A program made the translations under genes and the position numbers. Under the pieces are notes generated by a model. That model was not told where the DNA came from. It ran no database searches and worked only from the letters and a program-made list of their open reading frames with translations. Shown here one piece after another: positions 1 to 10,921 of a DNA stretch of 64,000 nt. Numbering within the stretch: the first letter of the stretch is position 1; the number at the start of each line of letters is the position of its first letter. This DNA is from Theocolax elegans (lineage: Eukaryota > Arthropoda > Insecta > Hymenoptera > Cerocephalidae), in assembly GCA_026168455.1 (NCBI GenBank), contig CM047426.1:55043749-55107748 (forward strand), in the 5' to 3' direction.

Positions 1-292
1 ATAACGCACTTATAGCGTTTACAGCGTTTGCTGTCACTCAGGTCGAGTTTTTTTAGCTTATATGAAAAATGCTATATCTGAATTTGTTTAAATAACAATT
101 TATTCAGCTTCTGCTAACGATTCCGCATTTACCTGCAACTTTTATACCGCATATTTAATGCATTTAAAGCGTTTGCAGCTTTTGCAGAGTTTGCTGTCAC
201 TCAGGTCGAGCTTTCTTAGCTTATTTGAAATATGCTATGGCTGAATTTGTTTAAACAATTTATTCAGCTTCTGCTAACGATTCCGCATTTAT
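1..292. repeat. Two direct copies of a 163-bp-period repeat
   Basis: The block starting gctgtcactcaggtcgag at 30 recurs at 193, and both copies run through the same stretch ending gattccgcattta (about 130 and 292). The copies differ by small indels and substitutions. A weaker third echo of the terminal part lies near 905-925. No coding potential is seen. It may be a short tandem satellite or the edge of a longer element outside the window. Confidence 0.6.
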
Positions 293-548
293 TTATGATA
301 TTAAAAATTAATATTTCAAATGATCGCATGATTACAAGTAGACATAAGAGCGTAGATAGCGGAATGCTTGAACATGGAACGCATCGTATATATGTACTTA
401 CAATTAATATTTTTTTTATTTATATTTATATAATTATCGTTACAATTGATAAATATGTGAAATCCTCAATTAAATTGCAAACGATTGGTACATCGTTTGT
501 TAACGTAACTAGAATATATATCAAGTAAATTAATTTTTAGTCGCAGCA
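293..548. other. AT-rich spacer without recognised feature
   Basis: I see no splice-bounded coding segment, inverted repeat or similarity to other parts of the window here. A 98-codon open frame overlaps it but has AT-rich composition and no recognisable motif. Confidence 0.4.
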
Positions 549-832
549 CACGGAGAGAAGAAACAGACTAGCGTTGTAGGTTAGGCTGCAAGCGCAAAGT
601 TGCAGGATGTCATACCGCGGTGGTATGGCCGCCCTACCAAAAGTTTCCATAGGCATCATAGGTGAAAACGCGCAGGGGGCGTGGCTAAACAAGCAATAGT
701 ATGACGATCATACCAACGTGGTATGGAATCACACAAAAGTAGCATGGATATCGCGCAACCATAGCACGATTTCACGGCGGGTAACGGTTGCAGAAACGTT
801 CATACAACGCTGGTTTGTCTCTTCTCTCCGTG
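549..832. mobile_element. MITE with 30-bp terminal inverted repeats
   Basis: The 30 bases at 549-578 (starting CACGGAGAGAAG) match the reverse complement of 803-832 at 27 positions. The 284-bp body has no coding capacity but contains two short palindromes, CATACC-N5-GGTATG near 611-627 and CATACC-N6-GGTATG near 710-726. I find no clear target duplication, so the superfamily is unassigned. A non-autonomous DNA transposon is the simplest reading. Confidence 0.6.
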
Positions 833-976
833 CATATTTGATTTTTATTTTTTTACTTTTAATTGGTAATATACGCAATTTTTTTAAATTAAATTGCTAA
901 TCCTGCTTACGATACCGCATTTATTAGCATTTTTCTTTTTTTATAATATTGATTTTTATCGCACAGTTCACGGAGC

Positions 977-1004
977 TCACACACACACACACTGAACACA
1001 TACC

Positions 1005-1075
<71 letters not shown>

Positions 1076-1078
1076 GTC
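977..1078. repeat. (CA)n microsatellite ending in (TA)n
   Basis: Nearly pure CA repeat with a short interruption near 993-1008, then a short TA run. Open frames on both strands here are simply translated dinucleotide repeat. Confidence 0.95.
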
Positions 1079-1079
1079 A

Positions 1080-1157
1080 TTATATTTTGTATAAAATAAT
1101 AAAGTTCTTTGTTATTTACAGAGAAACAATTCATGTATTATTCTAACCTATAACCTA
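1080..1157 (+). mobile_element. LTR fragment of Gypsy family A
   Basis: The sequence matches the last 80 or so bases of the family A LTR at 10820-10905, including the piece before and after ttatttacagagaaacaatt. It lies between a CA tract and a TA tract, so it is a truncated solo LTR or a remnant. It helps set the 3' end of the A LTR near CTATGAACA. Confidence 0.6.
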
Positions 1158-1183
1158 TGAATATTATATATATATATATATAT

Positions 1184-2833
1184 GGGTGGTTCTCTGTCAC
1201 ATCGAAGATGAAAAAAATAAATATTGCTATAACTGTGGGAATATGTTTTAGAGGTATCCAGTAGTTCTCCTGAATTTTTTCAGATTTTTTCTGGGCCATC
1301 ATTTTAAGTTACAGAGAGTCAAAGTTGCCATTTCAGCACTTTTTTGCATTATATGCCCATTTTCATGAATTTTTAGCTCCCAGGGGATTTTTCACTAAAA
1401 ACATAAGTATGACTTTTTTTGTAAAATTTTCCGAACTTTTCATTAAAAATACTTTTAAAGACACAAATGTATGCTGTCTCACTCTTGTAAGCCATTTAAA
1501 CCTTAAATAGTAAAAATCAGCAATTCTGCTCCGGACTCTGGTAACCTAATACTGTCTAAAAGATGTCCTTTTATAGTCAGAAACTGCCTAAAAATTTCCA
1601 GAGTGGGTCTAAATCATTAAGATCACTTATGGTCAAAATATCCGGGAAAAGTGCCCGAAATATTAATAGAAATGTATATTTGTTGCCTTATAACGATGAA
1701 TCTATCACCATGATCATTGCAAAAAAATTTGTGCACTTACCTTGGAGTGGTAGAAAAGTATCTTCAATTGTTTCAGTATACATCTAATTCCTTGTAAGCT
1801 GCTAAAAATACAAATATTATTATAAAATTATAAAAAATTATTTTTTAAACATTTATAATACTGGATTTTTAGTTTTACATCCCTTACAAGAATTATAATA
1901 CTAATCTGAAGGATTACTATAAATATATAAACATCATTATTACAATAACTGAATATACGTATTTAATACAAAAGATATATAAATAAATCGGATATATAAT
2001 TATAATGAATAATATGATAACGTGACAGTGACAAGTTTGTGAAATCTAAACAATGTATTGCTGAATAATAATAATAATAATGTTGATACTTTTATAGTAA
2101 TCCTTCAGATTAGTATTATAATTCTTGTAAGGGATATAAAACTAAAAATCCAGCATTATAAATGTTTAAAAAATAATTTTTTATAATTTTATAATAATAT
2201 TTGTATTTTTAGCAGCTTACAGGGGATGAGATGGATACTGAAACAAGTGGAGATGCTTTTCTACCATTCCAGATAAGTGCATAAATTTTTTTGCAATGAT
2301 CATGCTACTAGATTCATCGTTATAAGGCAACAAATATACATTTCTATTAATATTTCAGGCACTTTTCCCGGATATTTTGACCATAAGTAATCTTAATGAT
2401 TTATACCCACTCTGGAAATTTTTAGGCAGTTTCTGACTATAAAAAGACATCTTTTAGACAGTATTAGGTTACCAGAGTCCGGAGCAGAATTGCTGATTTT
2501 CACTATTTAAGGTTTAAATGGCTTACAAGAGTGAGACAGCATACATTTATGTCTTTAAAATTATTTTTAATGAAAAGTTCGGAAAATTTTACAAAAAAAG
2601 TCATACTTATGTTTTTAGTGAAAAATGCATCCCCTGGGAGCTAAAAATTCATGAAAATGGGCATATAATGCAAAAAAATGCTGAAATGGCAACTTTGACT
2701 CTCTGTAACTTAAAATAATGGCCCAGAAAAAATCTGAAAAAATTCAGGAGAACTACTGGATACCTCTAAAACATATTCCCACAGTTATAGCAATATTTAT
2801 TTTTTTCATCTTCGATGTCACAGAGAACCACCC
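1184..2833. mobile_element. Foldback element I, 1650 bp with ~740-bp inverted arms
   Basis: The left arm (1184-1923) and right arm (2091-2833) are long, highly similar inverted copies separated by about 167 bp of AT-rich loop. The termini are GGGTGGTTCTCTGTCAC and its exact complement. It sits between two (TA)n tracts, consistent with TA insertion. Neither arm encodes a transposase; small open frames within it are chance. A second, single-arm copy is at 51620-52004. It is probably a non-autonomous DNA transposon with extreme terminal repeats. Confidence 0.8.
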
Positions 2834-2843
2834 ATATATATAT

Positions 2844-3200
2844 ATTAATTTGGATTCGCTCTCCTGCGCGTTTCGTACGCCAATCGCCTATTTTTAATTT
2901 TGAAATAGGTTTTTCGTAATTAATCTAGTTAAAATAATGTTTTAAATTCTATTATTTTTTCACTACCATGGACACCTTAAAAATTAAACAGGTTCACACA
3001 ACACCTTAGAGGTATTGCTATAGTGCATTGGGTTTTATAGCAAAAATTTAATTTTCTTTATAAATACGATTATAATTTACAATTAAAAGTTTTTACCAAA
3101 ATTTAGTATAATGAAATCAGAATAAAAAATAATAAAAAAATAGAGACATATTGAATGTTAACTGTAAATTTTAAACTATATGAATTCCTATAAAGCTTAA
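2844..3200 (-). mobile_element. Helitron-like repeat H1, left piece
   Basis: Matches H2 (16438-16800, same orientation) and H4 (26440-26807, opposite). The left edge corresponds to the hairpin end of the family. The copy is cut at 3200 by the Copia insertion and resumes at 10225; CTTAA at 3196-3200 is the duplicated target. Non-coding. Confidence 0.7.
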
Positions 3201-3482
3201 TGTTGAGGTTTTAAATAATCTGTAGGAGAGAGGAGAGAGGGAATATTAATAATAAAAACACTACCTTCTCTTATACTTAGATTTATTTAATTTACACTTT
3301 AATTAAACTGACAAAAACTCAAGCTGTATAAAAAACTTATATTTGAACAAAATAAAGAAGCACGTCCGGCGTCCGCGATCGTTCAAGAACGAGTGAGACG
3401 AAGCGAGAGAGCTGCTCCCGCGCAACAGTGCCGCGCACGCTTGCTTCGCAGGCCCGAGAAGCCGAGAGCTCGAGTGCTCCGC
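3201..3482 (-). repeat. Copia 3' LTR, truncated
   Basis: Matches 9878-10159 of the intact LTR but lacks about 65 bp that should form the start of the LTR in the sense direction. The break after gctccgc joins directly to pol coding sequence, so one deletion removed the end of RNase H, the polypurine tract and the LTR start. Confidence 0.85.
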
Positions 3483-3897
3483 AAAACGAATTTTCAATCA
3501 AAATCAAGCTTAAAGAATTATATAATGCCATCAACCCTTGGCAAGCTTCGCTCATTGCAACATACTCTGCCTCGCAAGTAGATAGAGCTACATAAGGTTG
3601 CTTATGAGTCTTCCAAGCAACTGTATCACCAAATAACTTAATTACAAACCCACTAGTTGTTAATGAGCCTTTGCAATCTGCAAAATTAGCGTCAGCATAT
3701 CCTTCTAAATTATCTGATTTTCCTTCAAGCTTAATACCTAATTTTCTAGTATGTTTTAAATAACGACATACTCGTTTTACAATTTTCCATTCCTCTTCCG
3801 TTGGATTGTTTCGATGCCTACTCAAGACATTTACGGCATAAGCAACATCTGGCCGTACTGTATTTGCCAAATACAGAAGAGATCCAACTATTTCTCT
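3337..3897 (-). pseudogene. Copia RNase H, C-terminally deleted
   Basis: Encodes the end of the Copia RT thumb and the first two thirds of RNase H, including the hallmark YVALSTCEAEYVAMSEACQG. The conserved segments that should follow (the DNQSA-type and KHID-type blocks) are absent; the frame instead runs into LTR sequence near 3482-3525. A frameshift near 3895 separates it from the RT frame. RNase H would remove the RNA strand during reverse transcription; this version cannot be functional. Confidence 0.85.
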
Positions 3898-4870
3898 GTA
3901 TGGTCCATTTGATCTTCTTCTCTATCACGTCTCTCACGATTCATCACTTGCTTACTCACCATTGGCGTTCTCTGAGGATGCATTTCGCTGTATCCAAAAA
4001 GTTTTAACATTTTATCTATATACTCTTTCAACGTAATTTCTATCGTTTTGTTATGTCTGTCTCTGTTTAGCTCTATACCTAAAAATACTTTAGGTTCGCC
4101 AAGATCAGACATTTCGAATTCCAACTTAAGTTTCAAAGCAATTTCATCCAACTTAGATTTACAATTACTTGTCAAAAGAATATCATCTACGTACAACAAT
4201 AGGATTAAAAGTTTATCCTTTTCTCTCCAGCTAAACATACAAGGTTCTGAAGCATGAGATTGCAGTCCAAGATGACTGCTACTTCGGAAAATTTCTCATG
4301 CCATCGTTTGGGACTTATTTTTAGGCCATACAATGCTCTCTGAATTTTACAAACTTTGCTTCGTCGAACTTCTTCTGAACAGTCAATTCCTTCAGGTATT
4401 TCCATGTAGATTTCACTATCTATGGTTCCATTAAGGAAAGCTGTTTTCACATCAAGCTGTTTTATCTCAAAATCAAATTTATTTGCAATCGCCAATACTG
4501 ATCTAATCAATGGCAAACGAGAGACAGGAGCATAAGTTTCGTTCAATTCATACATGTTTTTATCCTTAAATCCACGTATAGCAAGTCGAGCTTTATATTT
4601 AATTTTATCTTCAATTCCAGCTTTGGTCTTTAACACCCATCTAGAGTCTATGATGTTTGGTCTTTTTCCAGCTACATTTTGAGGTCTATCTACTAATTTC
4701 CAAACTTTATTCTTTTCCATTGAGTCAAGTTCTTCTTTAACTGCCTTTTTCCATTTGAGCTTATCTTGAGATGACATAGCCTCTTTATAAGAGTTTGGAT
4801 CTCCTCGTATACTTGCATTTAATGCACGCAGTTCATTGTCTTCCAACAGATTTAAATCAGATTCCAGCTG
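3888..4870 (-). pseudogene. Copia reverse transcriptase (RVT_2), frameshifted
   Basis: Two frames make up the RT. The first (4870-4205) has the typical start WKKAVKEELDSMEKNKVW, the segment KQLDVKTAFLNG with the first catalytic Asp, and RALYGLKISPKRWHEKF. The second (about 4238-3888) has LLYVDDILLTS, the YVDD catalytic pair, and DLGEPKVFLGIELNRD. They are separated by a frameshift near 4240-4260. The polymerase residues themselves are intact, which fits recent inactivation. It follows the integrase in the same frame after a single stop at 4871-4873. Confidence 0.9.
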
Positions 4871-6605
4871 TTAAGACTCAGTTTGCTGCTCAATTTCTTT
4901 TTCCTTTCTTGGACGACCTCTTTTCCGTTTTACTCCCTCCGTTTTTGATATCGGAGTAGTCTCTTCTTCATCAAACTTAGTAAACCAGGTATCTTGGTTT
5001 ATTTCTTCCAGCGGATTTGCCCAATTTTTAATGCTTCTCTTACTGTATTTATCTCCAAAGACGATTTTCTCGTTGAATCGAACATCTCTGCTTTCGTAGT
5101 ATTTCCCGTCTTCGGGTTTTAAAAATAAATAGCCAGTTGGTCTATATCCAATAAAAACTACTCGCTTTCCAAGCGGATTAAATTTAGGACCAATCTTTCT
5201 CTGAACCTTGATGTAAGCTATACTAGCAAATCGTTTCAACTGTTCTACATTTACTTTTAAATTCAGATTGAATTTTTGCAAAGGGGAGATCATTTCATTC
5301 GAGCTGTGAGGAGTTCTATTATAAACATAAGTAGCTGTATTCAAGGCTAAGTCCCACATGTTCTCAGGCAGACGTGCGCCAAAAATCAAAGCTCGAACTT
5401 TCTTTTGTATCGTTTGATTAAAACGTTCAGCTACGCCATTATGCTGTGGGGTGTCAGGGGTGGCTGGATCCAATTCAGCTCCGTACTTATCCAATACTTC
5501 CAATGTATAACCTCCTGTAAATTCTGTACCTTGATCACATCGCAAATAACAGAATTTGGCATCATGGCCAAGCATGTTCCTCGAGCTTTTAATAAACGAT
5601 TCCAAGCAATATCCAGTTTCACTCTTACTTTTCATGGGATAAGCCATAGCAAGTCGTGAAAAGTCATCGATAAATATGGATATGAACCTATATCCTTTTG
5701 GATGAGAAGTCGGGCTGATTGGACCCATCGTATCAGCATGAACAATCTGAAGTGGTTGAGTCATCCTTTGTCTCATGGAATTAAAAGGTAATTTATTAAG
5801 TTTAGACATCATACAAATTTCGCAAGTTAATAAAGAATCATCGAACTTAACATTTTTTAAGCCTTTAACCTCTGGAAACTGTTTTTGAAATTGTATTAAA
5901 TATTTTACTGAGGCATGCCCCAAGCGAACATGCCATAACATGGCTTGATTCAAATTAAACTTAGAATTAATCTCACAAGGATCAGTATTATCATCCAAAT
6001 TTTCTAAATTACTTACATCAGTTAATTCATTAATTTTTCTATCACGTAAAGTATCTTCAAAGTTAGAGTAGCTAGAGCATTGCTCGTTGCCCTGTGAATT
6101 AGTTATTTCGTTTAAATTTTCAACTTCATTAAATTTATTAACATCCGTTTCCATTATATCTTCAAGCATGTTTTGTTCATGTTCTACTGATACAATTTCG
6201 TTTAGGTTTTGATCTTCAAGCTTAGTTTCTTTATTTGTTTGTGTATCTTCATACACTCGCCTTCTTGTGGTGACATAAGCAATTACTTTGTTAAATTTAG
6301 AATATTTATTCCTTTTATCAATCAAGTTATTCGACTCCAATTCAATTGTCCAATGCGGTTGTTTGTAAATACCGGAAACAAAAATTTCTTTTGACACCGG
6401 ATCGATAATGTCTATGCGCTGATTATCAAGATATACGGTTAACCCTTCATCCACAAATTTCCGCAATGATAATAAATTTTCAGAAAGTGATTTCGCACAG
6501 ATTACATTATTCAAGCTTACAAATTTATTATCAGTACATCCAACTATATCACCTATCCCTTCGGATTTTATAGTCGCGGATTCATCACTATTCGCGCATT
6601 TGATA
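4871..6605 (-). pseudogene. Copia integrase with protease remnant
   Basis: About 545 codons remain open. Residues 1-60 are the tail of the retropepsin/pre-integrase region. Residues 80-190 are an Asn/Glu-rich linker. The zinc domain is H195, H200, C231, C234, and the catalytic core has D261 (VHADTMGP), D327 (RCDQGTEF) and E363 (GVAERFNQT). The C-terminus carries KRGRPRK, an AT-hook core. The frame closes with TAA at 4871-4873, after which the RT continues in the same frame, so this stop is a mutation rather than a gene boundary. No DSG/DTG protease site is seen upstream; the frame meets a stop near 6608, so the protease core is missing. Confidence 0.9.
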
Positions 6606-6620
6606 TCAGGTCAAATATTA

Positions 6621-8515
6621 CTATAAAGAGTCACCGGTTTTAACTTTATTTTCCGCAGTTGAGGCTTTTCCCCTACCTCGATTGTGCCATCTGCCTCGAC
6701 CGCGGTCTCGACCTCGGCCTCTGTCAGCCTTAAAGTATTTCACTTTTGTATCCCCTACAGGACCGACACTGTTTCGGCGTTTTACTCCGCGCTTAAAACT
6801 ACCCCTTTTATTAAAAGGAGTTGAATTTGGAAATTCATACCTTCTCTGACGCTCATTTTCACGGAGGATTTCTTCCAGCTGTTTCTCCGTGTAAGGGCAA
6901 TCGGCCCTCACATGACCTGCATACCTCTTGCAGCGGAAGCACATTTTTCCGCTTCTCGTGCATTTACTGCTGTGGTGACCCTTATTACCGCAGTTGTAGC
7001 ATGTCATGTTGGGGTTTGACACCACGTAAGCCTTTACTCCAGCTGTACTGTCCTTCTGCCCGGCCGGTTTATCACTTCGAGCTGCTTCCTGCTGAACAAT
7101 ATAATCTTTTAATTGATCAATCGTTAATAACTTTCCGGTCGCATTTTATTTATAAATTCAGTTTCCCTCACTCGAGGAAGATTAGTTACGATTGCTTCGA
7201 AAAATGCATCTCTCACTTCAATTTCAGAGAGTTCAGGAGTATCAGGTAGTTTATTGTATTTTCGAACTACATCATCAAATCTATCCCAAAATACAGACGC
7301 CTTTTCCTGATTTGGATTATATCTAAGGCTGTGCAGCCATTTTTCTCAAGCTTGTCGTCGTCAAGGACGTCTCATTTTTTTTAATATGTTTTATTTTATC
7401 AAGCAGTTCAACAGGGTCACGAATATGAATTATTTTTGAATGATAAGAATTATCTATACGATTTATAAGAATATCTCGAACTCTTACGGTATCCTTTTTA
7501 ACCCTTTCAACATTTAATCTTCGAGCTGAATCTATAGTAGGATCAATGATATAAAGCAAATCACAAACAGTAAGTTCCGAGTTTACATAATCCATAAAAG
7601 AATCCATATCTAAGTTGTTTGTTAATTTATATTCTCTTCGAACGATATTTTCCCTACCATTTACCTCTATTCGAATTTTATCTTTAATCAAGCTTGAATC
7701 GTTATTTAAATTTCTCTTATTTAATTCCTGTTGAACTACTTGGGAAATATAAGTCGAACTGATTTTATCCAACATCTCTTCATCCGTTGGATTCTTATTA
7801 GCATCAGAATTCATTACCTTATCAGATGCTGTGGCTTGGGCAGACTTCTTAACATCCAGCTGATAACTTTCTTCTTCATCTACCCAGTTCCAAACCTTAT
7901 TCTCCATCCAGCTAAGCCTTTCATCTATGCCATATTTGTGCTTTATAAGCTCGCCAGCCACATCATCTTGCCCTTTGTAGGTTGACTGCACGAGCGAGTC
8001 AAAATCTGACTTGATGTTTCTTTTAAAATTTTCATTTTCAGCCTCCAGCTTTTGAACTCGTTCCATCAAATCTGAAAATTCTAAATCAAAATCAGCATTT
8101 GAATTATTTAAATTATTTTTAACTTCAACATTTTCAAATGTTGAATCAATAGGATTATTTTCTCCTTTTGAATCAAAATCAAGCTTTGTTGTCCTCAATC
8201 GCTGACGAATTTTATTCAGATCCAAATCCAGTTTAACCTTTTGTTCTGATTTTACAACTGGGGTGGATTTATTACCTTGTAATTTCGAGCTTAGTTGACT
8301 AATCAAGCTATCATCCTTTTCGTTGTCATCGAGCTTTCCGGCCGTTTTGTCGTCAGGCTTATCAGAGAACTCCAGCTGTGAGGACCGAGTCTCCCCATGT
8401 TGGTTTGAGGATGACTCCTCGACCGAAGCCACCTCTTCAGTCCTTGCACGTATGACTTCCCTCTTGACAGATACCAACGTCTCCTCCTCGATAGTTGAGT
8501 TGTCTGTAATTTATT
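6621..8515 (-). pseudogene. Copia gag with two zinc knuckles, frameshifted
   Basis: The N-terminal frame (8515-7323) is acidic and Lys/Asp/Asn-rich with a predicted coiled stretch. The capsid portion continues in a second frame (about 7320-7145) and the nucleocapsid in a third (7145-6621), so there are two frameshifts. The nucleocapsid has CYNCGNKGHHSSKC (CX2CX4HX4C) and a second knuckle CFRCKRYAGHVRADC with X5 spacing, then an Arg/Gly-rich tail. Gag packages the RNA into particles. No ATG lies at the start of the open frame, so the original start is either mutated or further upstream. Confidence 0.85.
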
Positions 8516-9845
8516 TCACTAATAAATATTTATTCTCCTAATGAACACAATCAAGAAAACAATATTTTATCACGGCGACGTTATTTAGTTTACGAGCAAT
8601 CACTCAGTTCATGAACACAATGAAAAGAACGATGCTAAACACCTGATTTTTAATTTTCAATAATTCCTGTGATTTCACAGCATACACAATGCAGGTAGAA
8701 CAACATACACTACATTGCGCGTGCCGACCAACACTTTAATTTGGATCTGCTTGCATGCAATTTCAGCTTTAATTTAATTTATTTTATTTTAATTTATTTA
8801 GGCGACATCCAATAATTACTCCAACTAAGTTAATGAAACTCGAGCTTTATCAATTTTATATATTTCGCCTCCTGACAATTTTAGGTAGACGGTCTCATTC
8901 TCGTCCATCTCCACGAATATGGACTCGTCCGGATGTCGTTCCGTCAGTCCGAGCTCGTTGTCTTGCATGAGCAGGAATAGTCTCAGATTCCTCTCATCTG
9001 TTAAATTAATTTATTTCACAGTTAACTGTTTTCAAAATTTTCATCAAGCTAATTTTCTAGTGCACTTAATTTTAATTTTATTCCAGCGTATTTAATCCAA
9101 TAAATTTGAATTCATTTAATTTAATTTCATTTCATCTTATTTAATTTGAATTTATTTAATTTACTTTAATTCAATCTTCATTTTGAATTTTAGTTGAATT
9201 TAACGTAACGATATCTTCGTATTTTACCTTCGAGCTAATGGCGGCCGGAAGTATAATTAATCTTCCTTAGCAACAATGCGCGCGGACTTGCTTTCTCCAC
9301 CTACCAACATGCAGGAGCGAGAGAGAGAGAGAAACAAAAATGGCGCGCGTCCGCGCCAAAAACTCGTTTCCCTCATTTTTCCGTCCGTTACGCGCCGCCA
9401 TCTTAGATTTCTTAGAATTCACTTCCAACAGAATTTTTACTCGAGCTTGCTCTCAAAAGATTAAATAGAAAAACGATATTGGACACACGGGTTTCCCGGT
9501 TAATTTCACTCAAGATTTATTATTTCATAATTATGCGTCGGACTTACGAATTTTATTATCTTTAGAAGGAAGCTTGCCCATCACACGCGATCGCGCACAT
9601 TTCAAAAACATCAATCACTCACCTCTCGATTTTGGCATGCTGAATCCAGCTTTCTTTATCTTCCTTCCTTCCAGCTTAATACTTTATAAAAAAAACCGGG
9701 TAACCCCTCGTGGTCTGTCCAGGAAAATCTCCTCCGTCGAGCTGAAAAGAACCTCCAAGTCGTTAAACACTCAGTAACGAGAAGAAAAACTCACTTCACT
9801 CGCGAGCACGGTTTTCTCTCTCACTCTCAATCTACAGACACCTCA
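8516..9845 (-). other. Copia 5' leader, non-coding
   Basis: About 1.3 kb between the primer site and gag on the minus strand. It is long for a Copia leader and includes a low-complexity TTTAATTTAATT-type region at 8765-9180. No coding motif is recognised on either strand. Confidence 0.6.
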
Positions 9846-9877
9846 GCGCGCAGTGGAAGCGTGCTGGGCCCATAACC
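9846..9877 (-). promoter_or_regulatory. Copia primer-binding site, initiator tRNA-Met half
   Basis: Directly inside the 5' LTR the plus strand reads GAAGCGTGCTGGGCCCATAA, which is the D-stem-side and anticodon-loop region of animal initiator tRNA-Met (CAT anticodon within it). The minus strand, which is the element sense, is therefore complementary to the 5' half of that tRNA. Drosophila copia is known to prime with such a half-tRNA rather than with a tRNA 3' end. Confidence 0.8.
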
Positions 9878-10224
9878 TGTTGAGGTTTTAAATAATCTGT
9901 AGGAGAGAGGAGAGAGGGAATATTAATAATAAAAACACTACCTTCTCTTATACTTAGATTTATTTAATTTACACTTTAATTAAACTGACAAAAACTCAAG
10001 CTGTATAAAAAACTTATATTTGAACAAAATAAAGAAGCACGTACGGCTTCCGCGATCGTTCAAGAACGAGTGAGACGAAGCGAGAGAGCTGCTCCCGCGC
10101 AACAGTGCCGCGCACGCTCGGTTCGCAGGCCCGAGAAGCCGAGAGCTCGAGAGCTCCGCGGTTGGGGAGGGGAGCCTCGCTACGAATAGCTACACTGATT
10201 GTGCTCGCTCCTTAACATCCAACA
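9878..10224 (-). repeat. Copia 5' LTR (347 bp)
   Basis: Starts TGTTGGATG in the element sense and ends CCTCAACA. It is the complete LTR copy and is followed by TSD CTTAA at 10225-10229. Confidence 0.9.
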
Positions 10225-10446
10225 CTTAAATTTACATTTTAATAATTACAAATGTTAATGAAAAGTTTACTTACCAAAAATAGTAAAGTGCATATACTTA
10301 CTAAATTGTAGTATTTAGTAACTACTTATTAAAATTTTACCTTCAAATAATTTTGCATCTACATTTAAAGCATTAAATTTTAGATCCGTTATTATCATTG
10401 AGTACACATTTAAAAATTTTATGAGTTTTATCATCAGGAATGATGA
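10225..10446 (-). mobile_element. Helitron-like repeat H1, right piece
   Basis: Continues H1 after the Copia: the sequence at 10226 onward matches H2 immediately after the point where H1 is broken at 3200. Relative to H2 and H4 it lacks most of the interior, so H1 is also internally deleted. Confidence 0.7.
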
Positions 10447-10461
10447 TAAAACTCACACACG

Positions 10462-10510
<49 letters not shown>

Positions 10511-10568
10511 TGTATCCTGAAATCTTAGACACGGTGGCCGCGAAATATTTATATTATATAAATATATA
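10447..10568. repeat. CA/TA microsatellite plus GGCGGC-containing module
   Basis: A (CA)n(TA)n tract is followed by cttagacacggtggccgcg and an AT-rich tail, a diverged copy of the module also seen at 23551, 28394 and 52743. Confidence 0.7.
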
Positions 10569-10905
10569 TGTAAGGAAAACATCCTTAATCTATTTGAATT
10601 GCGCGCGTGTAGGTCGGTAAATCAGATCTTTTAATATACCGACAGGTAAAATTTGCAGATAAGAATTGGCACGTGTCAATCAGTACGGTTAATAAAGATA
10701 TACCGAAAACAATGAATAAAACTTTATAAAAGTAATCTAAAGACAACCTTGTGAATTATAACATTGAATGTTGTTTCTTTGTAATTTACAGGTAAATAAA
10801 CATTATTTATTAAGTATCTAATTATATTTTGTATAAAATAATAAAGTTCTTTGTTATTTACACAGAAACAATTCATGTATTATTCTAACCTATAACCTAT
10901 GAACA
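10569..10905 (+). repeat. 5' LTR of Gypsy element A
   Basis: Begins TGTAAGGAAAACATCC and ends about CCTATGAACA. The same sequence restarts at 12130 after a purine-rich tract, with matching continuation at 15737 and 16336. The end is set by comparison with the fragment at 1080-1157 and could be off by a few bases. Confidence 0.75.
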
Positions 10906-10921
10906 TTAGAAGGCGGATAAA

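Larger units (their letters stand above)
3201..10224 (-). mobile_element. Copia (Ty1/Copia) retrotransposon with 5-bp TSD
   Basis: A 7024-bp element reading on the minus strand. The ends are TGTTGAGG and TCCAACA, flanked by the direct repeat CTTAA (3196-3200 and 10225-10229) inside repeat H1. Domain order on the minus strand is gag, two zinc knuckles, a protease remnant, integrase, reverse transcriptase, RNase H, as in the Copia superfamily (integrase before RT). The two LTRs differ at about 5 of 282 comparable positions, so insertion was fairly recent. It is dead: frameshifts, a stop, a missing protease site and a deletion at its 3' end. Confidence 0.93.

Noticed and set aside
907..1146. Open frames on both strands across the CA tract
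   Set aside because: They are dipeptide translations (Thr-His and Cys-Val) of a microsatellite.
10373..10582. Minus-strand 69-codon frame
   Set aside because: Translated CA/TA microsatellite at the edge of H1.
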